From the NCBI GenBank assembly GCA_048013815.1, contig CM106586.1, positions 11,284,001 to 11,348,000 on the forward strand: 64,000 bases of DNA. Reading direction: 5' to 3'. Both the position numbers and the translations under genes were made by a program. The notes below the pieces were generated by a model, which did no database searches, was not told the DNA's origin, and saw only the letters and a list, made by a program, of their open reading frames with translations. The stretch's first letter is position 1, and each line of letters starts with the position of its first letter. Positions 1 through 9,240 of this stretch are shown here, one piece after another. The DNA comes from Setoptus koraiensis. Taxonomy: Eukaryota > Arthropoda.

Positions 1-739
1 ACTCTTATCAGAAATTCGAATTTTCAATTTTCGAACTCCGAACTTCGAATTGTGACCATCGAACTCTGACCACGGAACTCTGACCATCGAACACTGACCA
101 TCGAACATAGACCAAGCAGCTGAAACTCTCATCAGAAATTCGAATCTTCAATTTTCGAATTTCGAACTTCGAATCGTCACCACAGAACTCTTACCACGGA
201 ACTCTGACCATCGAACATCGAACGAGCAGATGGAACTATCATCAGAAATTCGAATTTTCAATTTCGAATTTCGAACTTCGAATTGTGACCATCGAACTTT
301 GACCACGGAACTCTGACCATCGAACATCGAACGAGCAGATGGAACTATCATCAGAAATTCGAATTTTCAATTTCGAACTTCGAAGTTCGAAATGTTACCA
401 CCGAACTCTGACCATAGAACTAAGAACACTCAACCACTAACTTTGAACGAGCAGCTAAAACTCTTATTAGAAATTCGAATTTTCAATTTTGAAGTTCGAT
501 TTGTCACCACCGAACTGCGCACAAATGTGACCTAGTCAAATCTCCATAGAATTGCATACGAAATATTTTCGAGTGAAGGGATAATAGACCAAGTCGAATC
601 TACATAGGAATACATGTGTAATGTCTAGCAGGATTCTCACAAATTTGACTAAGTCAGACCTCCATAGGATTACATAGTCACGTGAATAAACGTAGTCATA
701 ATCACCACCCCAATAGCAGCTTAATTAAAATTAAGCGCT
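1..739 (+). mobile_element. Partial TTCGAA-satellite element, copy A1 (cut by window start)
   Basis: About 4.5 units of a ~110-bp satellite rich in TTCGAA, GACCATCGAAC and CATCAGAAATTCGAA run to about 490. A subterminal unique block (about 491-678) follows, and then the 61-bp terminal module at 679-739, which starts at CACGTGAATAAACG and ends in AGCGCT. The same block order occurs at 8576-8826 and 9591-9830 and, reversed, at 891-1128. The left end lies outside the window. Open frames through the satellite on both strands look like by-products of the repeat. Confidence 0.8.
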
Positions 740-743
740 AAAA

Positions 744-857
744 AAGGAGGCCAAAGAGGAATAGGCCAAGTCTGACGAGGCCAAGCCAGAGTAAAAGACT
801 GAAGAAAAGAAGGACGAGGCCGAGGACAAGAAAGATGAGGCCAAGGATAACAAGTGA
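744..857 (+). pseudogene. Degenerate E/A/K-rich reading frame between two elements
   Basis: Read in one frame from 744, these 38 codons give a lysine/glutamate/aspartate/alanine-rich peptide with repeated DEAK/EAK blocks (for example KTEEKKDEAEDKKDEAKDNK). Two internal stops (TAG, TAA) precede a final TGA at 855-857. The spacer lies exactly between the inward-facing ends of copies A1 and B1. It could be a relic of a charged protein tail carried between elements, or a purine-rich tandem GAGGCCAAG repeat that happens to read well. No family is recognised. Confidence 0.35.
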
Positions 858-890
858 TCCTGATTCAATCAGTATCTCGAGCGCTTAATT

Positions 891-1865
891 AGCGCTTAAT
901 TTTAATTAAGTTGCTATTGGTTTGGTGTTTGTTGCTAATCTATTCACGTGACAATGTAATCCTATGGAGGTTTGACTTAGTCAAATTTGTGAGAATCCTG
1001 CTAGACATAACACATGTATTCCTATGTAGATTCGACTTGGTCTATTATCGCTTCACTCGAAAATATTTCGTATGCAATCCTATGGAAATTTGACCTAGCC
1101 GAATTAGTGAGGAGTTCGGTGGTGACAATTCACCACTTCGGAATTCAAAATTCGAATTCCTGATGACAGTTCCATCTGCCCGTTCGACGTTGGATGGTCG
1201 GAGTTCGATGGTCACAATTCCAAGGTCGAACTTCGAAATTCGAAATTGAAAATCCGAATTCCTGATGAGAGTTTCAGCTGCTCTTTCGATGTTCGATGGT
1301 CAGAGTTCCGTGGTGAGAGTTCGATGGTCAGAGTTCCGTGGTGAGAGTTCGATGGTCACAATTCGATCTTCGAAATTCGAAATTGAAAATTGAAAATTCG
1401 AATTCCTGATGACAGTTCCATCTGCTCGTTCGATGTTTGATGGTCAGAGTTCGGTGGTCAGAGTTCGATGGTCACATTTCGAACTTCGAAATTCGAAATT
1501 GAAAATTCGAATTTCTGATGATAGTTTCATCTGCTCTGTCGAAGTTCGATGGTCAGAGTTCGATGGTCAATGTTCGATGGTCACATTTCGAACTTCGAAA
1601 TTGAAAATTCGAATTTCCGATACGAGTTCCAGGTGCTTGTACACAGTTCGATGGTCACAATTTGAAGTTCGCTGGTGATAATTCGAACTTCGATGGTCAC
1701 ATTTCGAACTTAGAAATTCGAAATTGAAAATTCGAATTTCTGATGACAGTTCCATCTGCTCGTTCGATGTTCGATGGTCACATTTTGAAGTTCGGTGGTT
1801 AACAGGTTGTCATAAACTCCTTTGAATCCTTCAACAATACTTGTCCACACAAAAAATTAAGCGCT
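891..1865 (-). mobile_element. Inverted TTCGAA-satellite element B1 with 13-bp terminal inverted repeats
   Basis: Both ends carry AGCGCTTAATTTT facing inward (891-903 and, complemented, 1853-1865). From the left it reads: terminal module (891-950, reversed), subterminal unique block with TCCTATGGAGGTTTGACTTA-type motifs (to about 1128), about seven satellite units (to about 1792), then a unique inner block (1793-1865). It is the reverse of 7188-8826 block for block, but with fewer satellite units. No transposase reading frame is present, so it is non-autonomous if mobile. Confidence 0.75.
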
Positions 1866-1929
1866 CGAAATACTGATTTGATCAGTATTACTTGTTTTCT
1901 AGTTAAAAAAAGCACTGATTTGTTCTACC

Positions 1930-1990
1930 CACGTGAATAAACGTAGAGCCCAGAACCACATCAATAGCTACTTAATTAAAATTAAGCGCT
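1930..1990 (+). repeat. Solo 61-bp terminal module
   Basis: It starts with CACGTGAATAAACGTA and ends with CTTAATTAAAATTAAGCGCT, exactly 61 bp. The last part can fold (CTTAATT/AATTAAG). It is preceded by an extra ~26-bp block (AAAAAAGCACTGATTTGTTC) shared only with the copy at 2553-2613. No satellite is attached, so it is a solo or truncated end. Confidence 0.8.
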
Positions 1991-2067
1991 AAAAATTGTC
2001 AAAATCAACAAAGTCAAATTCCCATAGGGTTAACATTGTTAACGTTCAGATACCTTGAATGGTTGAG

Positions 2068-2455
2068 CAGTTTCTGCTGTGCTATAATCTCTTAGCTACA
2101 ACGCATCTAGCTTCCCGTGCACTATATCAGAATTGTAGACAGCTTGCCTTCTGCTGTGCTAAATTCATCTAGTTAGCATCTCAGCATTGAGCGTGCTACA
2201 CTCGTCTAGTTTCAGCCACATCAGCATTGACAGTGCTGAGAAGCAGTAGTTATTCTGAATAGTATCTACTGTTCTACAATCTCCTAGTTCCAACACCTCT
2301 AGCTTCCAGTGCACTAAATCCGAATTGTATACAGCTAGCCTTCTGCTGTGCTAAATTCATCTAGTTAGCATCTCAGCTTTGAGCGTGCTAATCGCGTCTA
2401 GTAAGTGAACGCGCATAGCATTCTATGTGCTAAATTTAACTAATCAACATTGTAA
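2068..2455 (+). repeat. Tandem repeat, about 193 bp, two copies, with CTAG-containing subrepeats
   Basis: A block from about 2068 recurs from about 2261, with the shared stretch TGTGCTAAATTCATCTAGTT in each copy. Within a unit the motif GTGCTA...CATCTAGTT repeats irregularly about every 45-60 bp and decays up to about 2520. It lies between the two solo terminal modules. No coding content is seen. Confidence 0.65.
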
Positions 2456-2552
2456 GCTTTGAGTGTTCTAAATTTATCTAGTTTATTTCTCACAGTACAG
2501 CTTTCACCGTGCTATTTTTTCCTAGTTGAAAAAAGCACTGATTTGTTCTACC

Positions 2553-2613
2553 CACGTGAATAAACGTATCTGCCAGAACCACCCCAATAGCTACTTAATT
2601 AAAATTAAGCGCT
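2553..2613 (+). repeat. Solo 61-bp terminal module
   Basis: Second solo copy of the module, again 61 bp from CACGTG to AGCGCT and followed by a short A-run. It differs from the 1930 copy mainly in the few bases just after ACGTA. Together the two solo copies bracket the 193-bp repeat region. Confidence 0.8.
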
Positions 2614-3477
2614 AAAAAATTTGACACAGTGATACAGCTTATAGACGATCCAATATCCTTTGATCAATACATGATTGAGCAACAAACAGAAGAAATTACC
2701 TTAAATGCTTCTACAGAATAATACTGGACTAATATGATACTGGATTTTTGGTAATTAGGCGATTTGTTATAGAACGGGGGACACGTCAGCACTTGATATC
2801 GACACAAGTATTCAGTATTTGGTTGGATATGAAGTTGCTGAAAAGTCAGTTCCCATTACTGGACTAGAGATCACTGGCGGGCATGTTAATTTAGACAGAT
2901 CGATGAAAACAGATTCTCTAGTTGATTGCTACAATTAATTGTCGCGTGAGATCTTTGCGTTGTTCGCATCAGATTGCTTTACTATAATCACCACATTGGT
3001 TACGCAATGAGCATCCGCAATCATTAGTTTGATTTTCATTTCGATATAGGTGCTGCTGACGCAACAAAATAATCAAAAGTCGATGTGGGTGTGTTTGATA
3101 ATAGACAATAGATAGGTGGCGTTCAATATGCAATTAGAAATGATAGAAATCTCTCGCCAATGAACAAACTACTAACGAATTGATCACCCCGGGAAGTGAG
3201 CATACAGAAAGTGTAAGTTAGCATGGCAGTCATGTCACTGTCAATGTATAGCGGTTCCAGCTATTTAGTTCTATCATCACAGTTTTTATTTCCATGGTGA
3301 CCTAGGGTCCAACAAACTAATCAGATTTGTGTCTGTCTGATGTAATTGCCACTGCCATAAATTGCTTTCTGTATACAATTGCCGTTGCCTATAATTCTTG
3401 TTGCCTAGTCATTGCAAGGATATTCATGCACCGAGTTACTCCACCACTTTCGTCTTACTAAATCAATTAGAGGAACC
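2614..3477. other. No gene recognised; unique cargo DNA
   Basis: AT-rich unique sequence between the last solo module and the secreted-protein ORF. It contains short palindromic words and stops in all frames. I see no RNA gene, known repeat or coding exon. Confidence 0.5.
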
Positions 3478-3923
3478 ATGCGATTATCTAGGACTTTAGC
3501 TATTTTTCAATTACAGATGTTCATTTTTACGAACATCTTCTTGCTGGCCGCCTTTATTTGGCCCCTCACGGCACAGGTAATCTGCACCCATGAGCGGGAG
3601 CCACAATCATACAGATTATGGCCTCTGTTCAGCTTATACGAGGAGTTAAAATTGGCCAAGGATAGACTGAAAATATTACTCGAACACTATATGCAAGATG
3701 AGCAAACCTATCAGCAGCATAAAACAGCACCGGATGAAAATGGTGACTTTACCGCTGAATCAAGTCGGCAACAACAATCAGAAGAAAGTGGTACAAGCCA
3801 CAACGACGAGAGCACCGTGGGTTGTGAGTGCGATGAAGATTCATCTCTGGAGGACTTTAAATTGGCCGAAGAGAGATTAGATGAACTTATGTCAGATGTG
3901 AGAACTAGACTGATTACGAAAAC
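3478..3923 (+). CDS. Hypothetical secreted or membrane protein, 5' part, truncated by assembly gap
   Basis: An open frame from ATG 3478 runs into the gap. Upstream in-frame codons only begin at a TTG, so 3478 is the first good start. Residues 1-34 form a basic n-region followed by a long hydrophobic stretch (FIFTNIFLLAAFIWPL), which is a signal peptide or signal anchor. After it come two related amphipathic segments, ELKLAKDRLKILLEHY and DFKLAEERLDELMSDV, separated by an acidic Gln/Ser-rich linker, so the mature part probably has helical or coiled-coil repeats. A possible donor (CAG/GTAATC near 3576) could end an exon early. It lies in the cargo of the composite element. No family is recognised; it could be a host exon captured by the element or a resident gene interrupted by it. 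Confidence 0.45.
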
Positions 3924-4423
3924 NNNNNNNNNNNNNNNNNNNNNNNNNNNNNNNNNNNNNNNNNNNNNNNNNNNNNNNNNNNNNNNNNNNNNNNNNNNNN
4001 NNNNNNNNNNNNNNNNNNNNNNNNNNNNNNNNNNNNNNNNNNNNNNNNNNNNNNNNNNNNNNNNNNNNNNNNNNNNNNNNNNNNNNNNNNNNNNNNNNNN
4101 NNNNNNNNNNNNNNNNNNNNNNNNNNNNNNNNNNNNNNNNNNNNNNNNNNNNNNNNNNNNNNNNNNNNNNNNNNNNNNNNNNNNNNNNNNNNNNNNNNNN
4201 NNNNNNNNNNNNNNNNNNNNNNNNNNNNNNNNNNNNNNNNNNNNNNNNNNNNNNNNNNNNNNNNNNNNNNNNNNNNNNNNNNNNNNNNNNNNNNNNNNNN
4301 NNNNNNNNNNNNNNNNNNNNNNNNNNNNNNNNNNNNNNNNNNNNNNNNNNNNNNNNNNNNNNNNNNNNNNNNNNNNNNNNNNNNNNNNNNNNNNNNNNNN
4401 NNNNNNNNNNNNNNNNNNNNNNN
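3924..4423. other. Assembly gap of exactly 500 N
   Basis: A run of exactly 500 N, which suggests a default gap size rather than a measured one. Any reading frame crossing it is artificial. Confidence 0.99.
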
Positions 4424-5420
4424 TCACATGAGGTGTATTCAGTGAACCATGAACAAAACAACAAAGAAAAATCTCCAAAGGTCTCGCTGTTTCGGTGGAA
4501 AACTGCAAAAACCAGCGCTCTATTTTGCGAAAATCTGACGCGAGCATAGGTGGTAGGTAATATTTGCAGCAATGCGCATTCGAATTTCTAAATTTTGAAA
4601 TTTTGAAATTTCGAAAATTTCGAAATTCGACGCAAAATTTTCACAAAACAGTTCACTGGTTCTGCTGCCCGCAAGACTGGGCGACTGTCTCAAAATTTTC
4701 GACATTTTCCGCCAAAACGAAGCCAACAAAACTGCTTGTGACGCTCGTTTCGAGGCGCGCCCCACTACCCGTACTGCTGCAAGAGAGGAGGCCCTGCGGC
4801 CAGTCGCACGGCTATTTCCGTATTTGTGCCGTTCATATATGTGGGTCGAAGCAAAGTCATGTGTGCAGTCAGCAAAACACATTGTTTCTAACTGGGTGCA
4901 ACCAGGGGCCTCGTCAGACACAATTGGCGAGCGTTCAACTAGGGTTTTTTGCGTTTAGCCCGAGGGTGTCGCGGGCGCATTTTCCGCCAGGGCCCATCGT
5001 GAGTCATTGTATACATTTCGTCGGAATTGCCTGGAAATCCGGCCAGTTAAGATGCGCGGCACCAGAGATTTTCTGGCAGAAAAGAATGCCGCTGTCTCTG
5101 TTTATGACTAGATTTGAGCTCGCTCGTGCGCTATTAATTAGCGGCGATAATAATCAGTGGATCATTCGAATGAACATAATGAGTATGTCTCCGCTGGCAA
5201 ATGTCTGCACAGCTGAATGGTTTTGTTTCGACATTAGTGGCGCACGTTAGTGATGGATGCCAGTCGGGTCAGTGTGATTCACGCGTGAATCGTTGGCCCC
5301 ATTCTTCAAGAATGATTCTTGTGTCGGATTGTGTTGCAATTTTCAAACTTCGATCACTATCACAGTGGCGTACATTTCACGTATTTTATAATATATTACA
5401 TATCTGATTACATATCTGTC
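4424..5420. other. No gene recognised; cargo DNA with a TTCGAAA-rich patch
   Basis: Bases 4575-4632 are a patch of AAATTTCGAAATT-like near-palindromes reminiscent of the satellite in the arms. The rest is unique sequence of mixed composition. A 228-codon open frame on + (4564-5250) begins inside the palindromic patch and shows no domain, signal or compositional support, so I do not call it. Confidence 0.4.
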
Positions 5421-5455
5421 TGAATCATTATATAAATAGTATATGTAATGATTCA
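5421..5455. other. AT-rich hairpin
   Basis: TGAATCATTATATA pairs with TATATGTAATGATTCA (one or two bulged bases) around a five-base loop. It could form a cruciform or a transcript hairpin. No function is assigned. Confidence 0.5.
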
Positions 5456-5911
5456 TCGGATAAGCGAGTCTCGACCCGAGAGCGACGTGCGACGTTGATC
5501 GAGTTGTGATCCCAACTTCACTGAATCAGTGGCCATCTTCTGGCCAATTCGGGCGACTTTCGAGCGATTGAATCAGTGGTCATTCTTTCGGGGATCTAAA
5601 CTTAAACTCACACAGTAGATGAGCAGTTGCAATGCGAGACTCGCAGCGACAGGCGAGCTCCTTCGGAGCTTCGAAGGATGCAAGGCGCGGTGCATATCCG
5701 AGCCGCGAGACGCGCAGCTCACGAGTATTTCCAGTACCCCATGAAATTGAAGCGATTCACCTATTACATTCAATTTCGGAGAGAGAGAGAGAGAGAGTTC
5801 AGTTGCATCTTGAGAGCTGCTTCGAAGACATCTCAAATAAACACTTTCATACCTGAATCTTCCTGAATTTTCAGTGATCTTCATAACACAGCACACAAAT
5901 GTCACACCATG

Positions 5912-5974
5912 ATTGATGAGGCAGAGGACCTAGGTGATGCCGTTTGCATCTCCTGGGTCTCCTGCCTCATCAAT
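5912..5974 (+). ncRNA. Candidate miRNA-like hairpin (63 nt)
   Basis: A 29-nt arm (5912-5940) pairs with 5946-5974 around a 5-nt loop (CGTTT). Along the stem I count three mismatches and one G-U wobble, so 25 of 29 positions are Watson-Crick pairs. The outer stem ATTGATGAGGCAG is perfect. Size and near-continuous pairing fit a pre-miRNA or a short inverted repeat, although the loop is small for a miRNA. Neither arm matches a miRNA family I recognise. It sits in the cargo of the composite element, so it may be element-derived. Expression is unknown. Confidence 0.4.
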
Positions 5975-6242
5975 AAGCAATAAGGAAGTACAAGAGCAAT
6001 ATTGAATTATTGATGCACAATAACGCAGTCCAACCAACGCATTTAATTAAGTATTTTCAAATAACGATCACAAAGTACACCAGATTAATCATAATGGCGC
6101 AAGATAACGCGTTCTGAGCATTCGAGCAATCACTGGCAGCGGAAGGTAGGACGGAGGCTGAGAAGCGGGGAGCAGTTAAGGGCCTACTGTTCTAAGATCA
6201 GCTCAAGCTATACAAGTGATACTGATTCTGCGCTTAATTTTT

Positions 6243-6266
6243 AGCGCTTAATTTTAATTAAGCGCT
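6243..6266. repeat. Head-to-head terminal palindrome of the element family
   Basis: Two AGCGCTTAATT ends face each other with TT between them, giving an 11-bp-arm palindrome. It is preceded by a partial copy of the ACTGATT...GCGCTTAATT flank seen at 861-890 and 7160-7200. It looks like a junction of two element ends with no body between, for example an excision scar or a very short deletion derivative. Confidence 0.6.
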
Positions 6267-6346
6267 AATGATGTAGTGATGTTGGATCCTAAATGGAGGA
6301 GGCAATCCACACACAAGCCTACAATTTTGAGTCACGCCCCCTCATT

Positions 6347-6756
6347 AGCACACAGAAAGCTACAGCCTGAATGAGACTTAAGTCGCTCCACCTCCCTAGC
6401 ACACAGTAAGCTACAGCTTGATTGAGACTTAAGTCGCTACGCTCTCTAGCACACAGTAAGCTACATACTAGTTAGAGACTTAAGTCGCTCCACCTCCTCA
6501 GCACACAGTAAGCTACACACTATTTCCAGACTTAAGTCGCTCCACCTCCTCAGCACACAGTAAGCTACAGCTTGATTGAGTCTCTCTGCTTCTTTAGCAC
6601 ACAGTAAGCTACAGCTTGATTAAGAATTAAGTCGCTCCACCTCCTCAGCACACAGTAAGCTGCAGCTTGATTGAGACTTAAGTAGCTCCGCCTCCTAATA
6701 CACAGTGCGCTACAGATATGATCGAAATCTAGGTCTGCCACCTCATCATCACATTC
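6347..6756 (+). repeat. Satellite of ~51-bp units, about eight copies
   Basis: The unit starts AGCACACAGTAAGCTACAGC and continues with GATTGAGACTTAAGTCGCTC and CACCTCCT. Units are nearly head to tail; the last one is diverged and one is shortened. The repeats are contiguous without unique spacers, so this is a satellite and not a CRISPR array. Confidence 0.85.
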
Positions 6757-6954
6757 TAGCTGTTCAAAATTTGTTTACATGTTGTTGCTTCACAGTCTCG
6801 TGTGTAGATAGCTGGCTCTGTAGCTTGTTTACATTCGTGGTTCGAGTTCTACAATGAGACTAGAGATCATTTGTTGGTTGGGCACGAAGAAGGTTATTTC
6901 AATGGTGGGAAATTTCGCAGCACCGTAGTCCAATTCGATCAATGGTTGATTGAT

Positions 6955-7150
6955 GTTAAAGTATCTAAACATTACACATGTTAACCTTATAGAGGTTTGA
7001 GTCTCTCAATTTCTGTGTTAAAGTATCTAAACATTACACATGCTAACCTTATGGAGATTTGAGTCTCTCGATTCCCGTGTTAAAGTATCGAAACATTACA
7101 CATGCTAACCTTATGGAGATTTGAGTCTCTCAATTTCTTTGTTAAAGTTT
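6955..7150 (+). repeat. Satellite of 62-bp units, three copies plus a partial
   Basis: Units begin GTTAAAGTATCTAAACATTA at 6955, 7017 and 7079, with a partial at 7141; the period is exactly 62 bp. The second half (CCTTATGGAGATTTGAGTCT) resembles the TCCTATGGAGGTTTGACTTA motif in the subterminal blocks of the elements, so the array may have been seeded from an element end. Confidence 0.85.
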
Positions 7151-7187
7151 CCAAGAAACAAGTAATACTGATCAAATCAGTATTTCG

Positions 7188-8826
7188 AGCGCTTAATTTT
7201 TCGTGTTGACAAGTATTGTTGAAGGATTCAAAGGAGTTTATGACAACCTGTTAACCACTGAACTTCGAAATGTGACCATCGAACATAGACCATCGAACGT
7301 GCAGATGGAACTGTCATCAGAAATTCGAATTTTCAATTTCGAATTTCGAAGTTCGAAATGTGACCATCGAACTTCGAATTGTAACCACCGAACTTCGAAT
7401 TGTGACCATCGAACTCTGTACAAGCACCTGAAACTCGTATCGGAAATTCGAATTTTTCAATTTCGAATTTCGAAATGTGACCACCGAACTTCGAATTGTC
7501 ACCATCGAACTCTGTCTAAGCACCTGGAACTCGTATCGGAAATTCGAATTTTTCAATTTCGAACTTCGAAATGTGACCATCGAACTCTGACCATCGAACA
7601 CTGACCACAGAACATCGAACGTGCAGATGGAACTGTCATCAGAAATTCGAATTTTCAATTTCGAAGTCCGAAATGTGACCATCGAACTTCGAATTGTAAC
7701 CACCGAACTTCGAATTGTGACCATCGAACTCTGTACAAGCATCTGGAACTCGTATCGGAAATTCGAATTTTTCAATTTCGAATTTCGAAATGTGACCACC
7801 GAACTTCGAATTGTCACCATCGAACTCCGACAAAGCAGATGAAACTATCATCAGAAAATCGAATTTTCAATTTCGAATTTCGAATTGTTACCACCGAACT
7901 TCGAAATGTGACCATCGAACTCTGACCATCGAACACTAACCACAGAACATCGAACGTGCAGATGGAACTGTCATCAGAAATTCGAATTTTCAATTTCGAA
8001 TTTCGAAGTTCGAAATGTGACCATCGAACTTCGACCATCCAACGTCGAACGAGCTTATGAAACTATCATCAGGGATTCGAATTTTCAATTTCGAACTTCG
8101 AATTTTCAATTTCGAACTTCGAATTTTCAATTTCGAACTTCGAATTGTGACCATCGAACTCTGACCACCGAACTCTGACCATCGAACATCGAACGAGCAG
8201 CTGTAACTCTTATCAGAAATTCGAATTTTCAATTTCGAATTTCGAAGTTCGAATTGCGACCATCGAATTGTGACCATCGAACTCTGACCATCGAACTCCG
8301 ACCATCCAACGTCGAACGAGCTTATGAAACTATCATCAGGGATTCGAATTTTCAATTTCGAACTTCGAATTGTGACCATCGAACCCTGACCACCGAACTC
8401 TGACCATCGAACATCGAACGAGCAGCTGTAACTCTTATCAGAAATTCGAATTTTCAATTTCGAATTTCGAAGTTCGAATTGCGACCATCGAATTGTGACT
8501 ATCGAACACCGAACTCTGACCATCGAACATCTAACGAGCAGATGAAACTATCATAAGGAATTCGAATTTTCAATTCTGAAGTTCGATTTGTCACCACCGA
8601 ACTCCGCACAAATGTGACCTAGTCAAATCTCTATAGGATTGCATACGAAATATTCTCGAGTGAAGCGATAATAGACCAAGTCGAATCTACATAGGAATAC
8701 ATGTGTAATGTCTAGCGGGATTCTCACAAATTTGACTAAGTCAAACCTCCATAGGATTACATAGTCACGTGAATAAACGTAGCACCCAGACCCATCCCAA
8801 TAGCAGCTTAATTAAAATTAAGCGCT
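7188..8826 (+). mobile_element. TTCGAA-satellite element A2 with 13-bp terminal inverted repeats
   Basis: AGCGCTTAATTTT at 7188-7200 and its complement at 8814-8826 bound a 1639-bp element. Order: inner unique block (7201-7262, also found inverted at 1793-1852), about twelve satellite units of 95-125 bp (to about 8575), subterminal unique block, 61-bp terminal module (8766-8826). It has no transposase. Compared with B1 the difference is mainly satellite copy number, as expected from unequal exchange or slippage. Confidence 0.75.
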
Positions 8827-9240
8827 AAAAAAGACTGAAAAATTCATTCGAAAGCCACCAAGTTCGCACTGTCGAACAGTCTATCTATGGCTATCTAGTG
8901 TGCGAAAACTGGCAATTTTATCTTGACAAACTTGGAAACTATGGCTGATCTTCGAAAACAAAATAGTGCATGGAAATGCGGATGCATCATAGCGATCAAG
9001 TATCGTTCAAATATAGATGCGAGTATGTGATAACATGTCGGAGGTGAAGATCTAAGCCTGTCGGATCAGAGTAGCCGAAAAGATGACAGAATAAATCCTT
9101 GTTCTCCAAATTGCTATCGCAGCATGATAAACATGTTGATTGCTTGCGTACGAAATTTAGTAAGATTCTAATGGTCCGTTTCGCTACAATGAGTAATTTA
9201 GTTAGACACACTAATTAGTCAATGGCGCACATTTTGTTAT
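8827..9240. other. Unique spacer between elements A2 and A3; no gene recognised
   Basis: A short A-run and unique sequence follow the A2 end. There is a 71-codon open frame on the minus strand, but nothing supports it as a gene. Confidence 0.5.

Larger units (their letters stand above)
891..8826. mobile_element. Putative composite element: two inverted satellite elements flanking 5.3 kb of cargo
   Basis: Elements B1 (891-1865) and A2 (7188-8826) are inverted copies. Their homology continues past the inner ends into a hairpin-containing flank (1866-1902 matches 7152-7187 in reverse), which argues that the pair moved or duplicated as a unit. The interior holds two solo 61-bp terminal modules, a 193-bp repeat, a secreted/membrane ORF interrupted by an assembly gap, two hairpins, and 51-bp and 62-bp satellites. 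Long inverted ends built of subrepeats are known from foldback (FB/Galileo) transposons. Terminal hairpins plus internal minisatellites are known from Helentron/DINE-1 elements. Which applies here is inference; no transposase or Rep/helicase is visible. Confidence 0.5.

Noticed and set aside
3412..4431. 339-codon frame spanning the gap
   Set aside because: It begins at TTG and more than half of it is N. Only 3478-3923 can be supported.
4564..5250. 228-codon plus-strand frame
   Set aside because: It starts in a TTCGAAA palindrome patch and has no recognisable domain, signal or splice context.
6347..6756. Possible CRISPR-like array (regular ~51-bp repeats)
   Set aside because: Repeats are contiguous with no unique spacers, and the genome is animal. 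It is a satellite.
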